In this document: positions 5,636 through 9,451 of the stretch, one piece after another
Layout of the letters: every line of letters begins with the position of its first letter
How positions within the stretch are numbered: the first letter of the stretch is position 1
Assembly (NCBI RefSeq): GCF_937876455.1
Contig: NZ_CALFIG010000302.1
Coordinates: forward strand, 1 to 9,451
Source: an uncultured Flavobacterium sp.
Lineage (GTDB): Bacteria > Bacteroidota > Bacteroidia > Flavobacteriales > Flavobacteriaceae
DNA: 9,451 bases
Reading direction: 5' to 3'
The notes under the pieces: model-generated
What the model was told of the DNA's origin: nothing
Databases searched by the model: none
What the model saw: the letters and a program-made list of their open reading frames with translations, nothing else
Program-made: the position numbers and the translations under genes

Positions 5636-6487
5636 CTATTTATTTAGAATGTGGTATTCTATCAAGCCATCAATAGGCCTTCTTAGTACATTGCCTAATT
5701 TAATTCCGTATTCATTTAATGTTTTTTCTAATTCATCTTTTAAATAAAACGCTATTGAGCCAACAAAATGAACAGGTACTTCTTTACAATTTTCATATTG
5801 CATAATATAATTTTCTACAAAAGAAACCATTTCTTCTTTAATAAACGCTTGACAAAAAGCATCGTCTTTATGTCTTATTAAAAATTCGGCAAAAGTAGCT
5901 AAATAAGCATTTGGATTAGGTTCTTTATACAAGTTTTGCTTTACAGCATCAGGCTCCACATCAAACTCTTTTTCAAATTCTAAGGCCAAATTTTGAGGCA
6001 TTTTATTAAAATAATATCCTCTAATTAAATGACGTCCAAAACGATTGCCACTACAATCATCCATAGCAATATAACCTAATGATTGAACTTTTTGATGCAA
6101 AACAGTTCCATCAAAATAACTACAATTTGAACCTGTTCCTAAAATACACACAATCGCTTGTTCATTTTTAGGTGTTGTAGCATATACTGCAGCATAGGTG
6201 TCTTCATAAACCGAAACTTTTGCATTTGTAAAATAGGCTTCAAAAACAGTAGTTAAGAAATTTTTCATTCTGTCCGTACCACAACCTGCTCCATAGAAAT
6301 ACAAATGTGTCGTTTTTGCCTTATTATGAGAAATATCAAATTTATCTTCTAAACGAGATATGATTTCTTCTTTAGTCAACACTTCAGGATTTAAACCTAA
6401 AGATTGTGTGGTAAAAAGAACTTTACCATTATCATCTATGGCAATCCAGTCTGCTTTAGTGGAACCACTATCTACAAGTAATTTCAT
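5636..6487 (-). CDS. BadF/BadG/BcrA/BcrD-type sugar kinase (N-acetylglucosamine kinase-like)
   Basis: A 283-residue cytosolic ASKHA-fold kinase. The phosphate-1 motif is LVDSGSTKADW (4-14), YGAGCG (65-70) follows, the putative catalytic acid is in EDTYAA (95-100), phosphate-2 is CILGTGSNCSYFDG (114-127), DDCSGNRFGRHL (143-154) corresponds to the DExSG region of GlcNAc kinases, and the adenosine motif is HFVGSIAFYL (240-249). Relatives phosphorylate GlcNAc, glucosamine or MurNAc (for example MurK of Clostridium acetobutylicum), so the likely role is entry of an amino sugar from cell wall or chitin into metabolism. It is not a benzoyl-CoA reductase subunit: it lacks the cysteine cluster and partners. 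It starts 10 nt after the gapA stop and is the last gene of the pfkA-gapA operon, ahead of a terminator. The exact substrate cannot be told from sequence. Confidence 0.85.
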   Translation of the reverse strand: MKLLVDSGSTKADWIAIDDNGKVLFTTQSLGLNPEVLTKEEIISRLEDKFDISHNKAKTTHLYFYGAGCGTDRMKNFLTTVFEAYFTNAKVSVYEDTYAAVYATTPKNEQAIVCILGTGSNCSYFDGTVLHQKVQSLGYIAMDDCSGNRFGRHLIRGYYFNKMPQNLALEFEKEFDVEPDAVKQNLYKEPNPNAYLATFAEFLIRHKDDAFCQAFIKEEMVSFVENYIMQYENCKEVPVHFVGSIAFYLKDELEKTLNEYGIKLGNVLRRPIDGLIEYHILNK

Positions 6488-6497
6488 GCTACTAGAT

Positions 6498-7502
6498 TTA
6501 TTTAATCGAATTGATATGTACTGCTAAATCAATTAATTTTGATGAATATCCATATTCGTTATCATACCAAGAAACTAATTTAAAAAACGTACTATTTAAG
6601 CCAATTCCTGCTTTAGCATCAACTATTGAAGTTCTAGTATCAGATACAAAATCTTGAGATACAACTAAATCTTCTGTATAACCTAAAATTCCTTTTAATT
6701 CATTTTCAGAAGCATTCTTCAATACATTCATAATTTCATCATACGAAGTTTCTTTAGCTACTTTTACTGTTAAATCAACTACAGAAACATCTACAGTAGG
6801 TACACGCATTGACATTCCTGTAAGCTTACCGTTTAATTCTGGAATAACTTGACCAACTGCTTTAGCTGCACCCGTAGAAGATGGAATAATATTGCATGAA
6901 GCTGCACGTCCACCTCTCCAATCTTTCTTTGATGGCCCATCACAAGTCATTTGAGTTGAAGTGGTAGCATGAACAGTAGTCATTAGTCCTTCTACTATTC
7001 CAAAGTTATCATGTATAACTTTAGCTAAAGGAGCCAAACAGTTTGTTGTACAAGATGCATTTGATACAATTGTATCATTGGCTGTTACTTTAGTGTGATT
7101 TACGCCCATTACAAACATAGGTGCGTCAGCTGATGGAGCAGAAATAACAACTTTTTTAGCGCCACCTTTAATATGTGATTGAGCAGTTTCTAAAGTAGTA
7201 AATATACCCGTACATTCTGCTACAACATCAACATTCACAGCGTCCCATTTAATTAAACTTGGGTCTCTTTCAGCTGTAACACGAATGTGTTTATCATTTA
7301 CATATAATTTCCCGTCTTTAACTTCAACTTTGCCTTTAAATTGACCATGAACTGAATCATATTTTAGTAAATAAGCCAAATGATCTACATCTAATAAATC
7401 ATTAATAGCGACTACCTCTACATTATCTCTGTTAAATGTTTCTCTAAAAACTATTCTTCCAATTCTACCGAAACCGTTAATTCCTAACTGTAATTTTGAC
7501 AT
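6498..7502 (-). CDS. gapA: Glyceraldehyde-3-phosphate dehydrogenase
   Basis: Oxidises and phosphorylates glyceraldehyde 3-phosphate to 1,3-bisphosphoglycerate in glycolysis; cytosolic tetramer. At 334 residues it is full length. The Rossmann motif GINGFGRIGR (8-17) is followed by VAINDLLD (31-38), whose Asp35 after the second strand indicates NAD rather than NADP use. The active-site block SNASCTTNCLAPL (147-159) contains the nucleophile Cys151, and His178 in TTVHATT (175-181) is the base. WRGGRAASCNIIPSSTGAAK (195-214) and WYDNEYGYS (312-320) are standard, and the sequence resembles the E. coli GapA type. It lies 38 nt downstream of pfkA with no promoter element that I can see in the gap, so it is probably read from the pfkA promoter. 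Confidence 0.97.
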   Translation of the reverse strand: MSKLQLGINGFGRIGRIVFRETFNRDNVEVVAINDLLDVDHLAYLLKYDSVHGQFKGKVEVKDGKLYVNDKHIRVTAERDPSLIKWDAVNVDVVAECTGIFTTLETAQSHIKGGAKKVVISAPSADAPMFVMGVNHTKVTANDTIVSNASCTTNCLAPLAKVIHDNFGIVEGLMTTVHATTSTQMTCDGPSKKDWRGGRAASCNIIPSSTGAAKAVGQVIPELNGKLTGMSMRVPTVDVSVVDLTVKVAKETSYDEIMNVLKNASENELKGILGYTEDLVVSQDFVSDTRTSIVDAKAGIGLNSTFFKLVSWYDNEYGYSSKLIDLAVHINSIK

Positions 7503-7540
7503 ATTATTTATTTGTTGAGATTATTATTTTTTAGTTATTT

Positions 7541-8527
7541 TTATATTGAAATGATATCTGACACTTTTACTAATTCCGCATCTACTCTTGATTGTCCTTT
7601 TATGGCTTGGTCTAAAGGTGTTAATACAACTTTATCTTGTAATAGTCCAACCATTAAATTAGTTTTACCTTCTAATAATGTTTCTACAGCTTTCACACCT
7701 AATCTAGATGCTAATACCCGATCAAAGCATGAAGGCGTACCTCCTCTTTGCATATGGCCTAATACTGAAACTCTCACATCATATTCAGGCATATTCTCTT
7801 CTACATAATCTTTTAATTCAAAGACGTTTTTACCTATTTTATCTCCTTCTGCCACTACAACTATAGAAGATGTTTTACCAGATTCTTTACTTTTTCGCAA
7901 AGAATCAATTAATCGGTCTAAACCTAAATTTTCTTCTGGAATTAATATTTCTTCAGCTCCTGCACCTATCCCGGCATTTAAGGCAATATGACCCGCATCT
8001 CTACCCATTACTTCAACAAAAAACAAACGATTGTGTGAGTTGGCAGTATCTCTAATTTTATCAATGGCTTCTACTACCGTATTTAAGGCAGTGTCATACC
8101 CTAATGTGTGACTAGTACCAAAAATATCATTATCAATAGTTCCAGGAATTCCAATTACTGGAAAATGATATTCCGAATTAAAAATTTCTGCTCCTGTAAA
8201 GGACCCATCACCACCGATAACGACTAAAGCATCAATTCCATTTTCTTTCAAATTGGCATGGGCTTTTTGTCTTCCTTCCGTTGTCATAAATTCTTTTGAA
8301 CGGGCAGATTTTAAAACAGTTCCTCCTTTATTAATAATGTTTTTCACCGCACGAGGCCCCATTTCTTTGAAGTCGCCTTCAATCATTCCTTGGTAGCCTC
8401 TATAAATACCTACACATTCTACGTTATAAAACGCACACGCTCTTACTACTGCACGTATAGCGGCATTCATTCCTGGTGCATCTCCACCAGATGTTAAAAC
8501 TCCTATTTTTTTTATAGTTGATGTCAT
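7541..8527 (-). CDS. pfkA: ATP-dependent 6-phosphofructokinase
   Basis: Phosphorylates fructose 6-phosphate to fructose 1,6-bisphosphate, the committed glycolytic step. Starting at the ATG at 8527-8525 gives 328 residues, the usual bacteroidete length; a second ATG two codons upstream (8533) is possible. Numbered from 8527, motifs are IGVLTSGGDAPGMNAA (8-23), VVIGGDGS (102-109) with the ATP-site glycines, PGTIDND (128-134) carrying the catalytic aspartate, VEVMGRDAGH (171-180), and the fructose-6-phosphate motif GHMQRGGTPS (257-266). The GDG and PGTIDND sequences, rather than GDD and PKTIDND, indicate ATP and not pyrophosphate as donor. First gene of the pfkA-gapA-kinase operon. The upstream gap has no perfect TAnnTTTG; near matches TAATTTTA (8552-8545) and TACTTTTT (8586-8579) are the best candidates for its promoter. 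Confidence 0.96.
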   Translation of the reverse strand: MTSTIKKIGVLTSGGDAPGMNAAIRAVVRACAFYNVECVGIYRGYQGMIEGDFKEMGPRAVKNIINKGGTVLKSARSKEFMTTEGRQKAHANLKENGIDALVVIGGDGSFTGAEIFNSEYHFPVIGIPGTIDNDIFGTSHTLGYDTALNTVVEAIDKIRDTANSHNRLFFVEVMGRDAGHIALNAGIGAGAEEILIPEENLGLDRLIDSLRKSKESGKTSSIVVVAEGDKIGKNVFELKDYVEENMPEYDVRVSVLGHMQRGGTPSCFDRVLASRLGVKAVETLLEGKTNLMVGLLQDKVVLTPLDQAIKGQSRVDAELVKVSDIISI

Positions 8528-8664
8528 AACCATTATATATTTTGTAAAATTAGAAAAGGATTTTAGTAATAATATTATAAAAAGTAAATTTTTTTATAAA
8601 ATTCTCATTTTCAAACGATTTCGTTGATAAATAATTCAATATATTCAAAAAAAGCATAAATCAT

Positions 8665-9451
8665 CTACTCTATTTCAGGGACATTTTGAGGAGGAGTTTT
8701 CTTTTTTTCTTCATTGATTTGACGTTTGCGTGTATCTTCAATAAAATTAATCATATCAGGAGAAATTTCAGAGTCGGGCAAATGATTTTCAGTATTCGTA
8801 GTTAATTTTTTATTTTTCTTTTGTGACTTAAATAATTCATGAAGTAAGGACTTGAAATCATCAAAATCAACACTATAGGACAATCCTATGCCTTGTGTAT
8901 AACCCGTATTTTGACCTGTGGCAATATAATTAATATCATTTTCCTTGTTAAATACTCTCGCTATTAATGAACCATCTGTATTTAATATTAACTCTATTTC
9001 AACATTGCCCACTACATAAGATTGATTAACACCATTTACAGGAACTCCAGCTGAACCATTAAAAATTATTCTATCAGTAATTTGAGTTTTTAATGATACC
9101 ACAGCTCTATCTGAAATATCTCTTTGTCTACTTCCAGCAACATAATCAAATTCAATATCAAATTTATTCTCTCCATTACCTAAGACTTGACCAAAAATTC
9201 CTTTTGCCGTTTGAATAAAAGAACCATAATATTCAGTATCCGTTTTTGCTACAAAATTACCAAACGCTAGTAAAGAAAATGCCTGACGTTGTCTAAAATC
9301 TTTGTCTTGTAAGCGGTAATCAATTTCACTCTTTAAAGAAGATTGTACGGTAGGAAAATTAATTGTAAAGTCGGATTGTGGGTTACTCAAATCTCCCGTT
9401 ATAGCTATTACTAGTTCTGTTGGTATTTTTTTATTAACGGATGCACTTTCA
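8665..9451 (-). CDS. tamB: TamB (DUF490) C-terminal part, N-terminus outside window
   Basis: The last 261 residues of a large inner-membrane-anchored periplasmic protein that in other bacteria works with an Omp85 partner (TamA) in outer-membrane protein insertion and in lipid transport between membranes. The frame is open to the right edge; an apparent start at 9390 is only a TTG inside it, since the upstream codons read on as ELVIAITGDLSNP. Visible are the GDLSNP repeat-end motif, the helix DYRLQDKDFRQRQAFSLL typical of the domain, and a run of amphipathic strands ending ATGQNTGYTQGIGLSYSVDF, then a charged, proline-rich tail (KKKTPPQNVPEIE) with no fold. Flavobacterial TamB proteins are usually well over 1000 residues, so most of the gene is missing. 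The 137-nt gap to pfkA contains only a weak hairpin, so read-through into pfkA cannot be excluded. Confidence 0.85.
   Translation of the reverse strand, partial: ESASVNKKIPTELVIAITGDLSNPQSDFTINFPTVQSSLKSEIDYRLQDKDFRQRQAFSLLAFGNFVAKTDTEYYGSFIQTAKGIFGQVLGNGENKFDIEFDYVAGSRQRDISDRAVVSLKTQITDRIIFNGSAGVPVNGVNQSYVVGNVEIELILNTDGSLIARVFNKENDINYIATGQNTGYTQGIGLSYSVDFDDFKSLLHELFKSQKKNKKLTTNTENHLPDSEISPDMINFIEDTRKRQINEEKKKTPPQNVPEIE

Noticed and set aside
7512..8055. Plus-strand ORFs of 98 and 61 codons within the pfkA region
   Set aside because: Both are antisense to conserved PfkA motifs and have no supporting signal.
8611..8627. Hairpin between tamB and pfkA as a terminator
   Set aside because: The stem is only about 6 bp with a bulge and is not followed directly by a T-run on the minus strand; too weak to call.
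9388..9390. Start of a separate 241-aa protein at 9390
   Set aside because: The codon is TTG and the frame continues upstream to the window edge with typical TamB sequence (ITGDLSNP), so it is an internal position of a longer gene.

Overview
The window looks like chromosome of a flavobacterium (Bacteroidota, Flavobacteriia). It is strongly AT-rich, genes have no recognisable Shine-Dalgarno sequence, several starts are preceded at 13-17 nt by the Bacteroidetes -7 promoter element TAnnTTTG, and the gene set (DUF3822 beside rsmD, a short RecD/Pif1-like helicase, a TamB with a flavobacterial-type tail, a pfkA-gapA-sugar kinase operon) is typical of that class. It appears to be core housekeeping chromosome. 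I saw no insertion sequence, phage gene, CRISPR array, tRNA or rRNA.

Layout, left to right. Positions 1-605 (minus) hold the N-terminal 201 residues of kdsB (CMP-Kdo synthetase, LPS core). Between kdsB and the next gene lies a 138-nt gap with a good promoter and a possible 35-codon leader ORF whose stop overlaps the kdsB start. Positions 744-2168 (minus) encode a superfamily 1 DNA helicase. A divergent promoter region follows. A plus-strand operon then runs from 2271 to 4004: a DUF3822 protein, rsmD (16S rRNA G966 methyltransferase) and a small four-helix membrane protein, each overlapping the next by a few bases. It meets, end to end with a 4-nt overlap of stop codons, a minus-strand pair nhaA-mgsA (Na+/H+ antiporter, methylglyoxal synthase). 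Upstream of that pair is a perfect 12-bp inverted repeat, read as the terminator of the minus-strand operon pfkA-gapA-BadF-type sugar kinase (8527 to 5636). The right edge is the last 261 codons of tamB, also on minus.

Functionally, pfkA and gapA are two central glycolytic steps; the co-transcribed BadF-family kinase probably feeds an amino sugar into the same pathway or into cell-wall recycling. mgsA, just beyond the terminator, draws dihydroxyacetone phosphate off the same pathway and is coupled to a pH/sodium transporter. kdsB and tamB both serve the outer membrane but lie at opposite ends and need not be related.

I found no clearly new multi-gene system. The best candidate for something undescribed is the leader ORF/RNA upstream of kdsB. 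The nhaA-mgsA coupling and the uncharacterised DUF3822 and membrane proteins in the rsmD operon are lesser leads.
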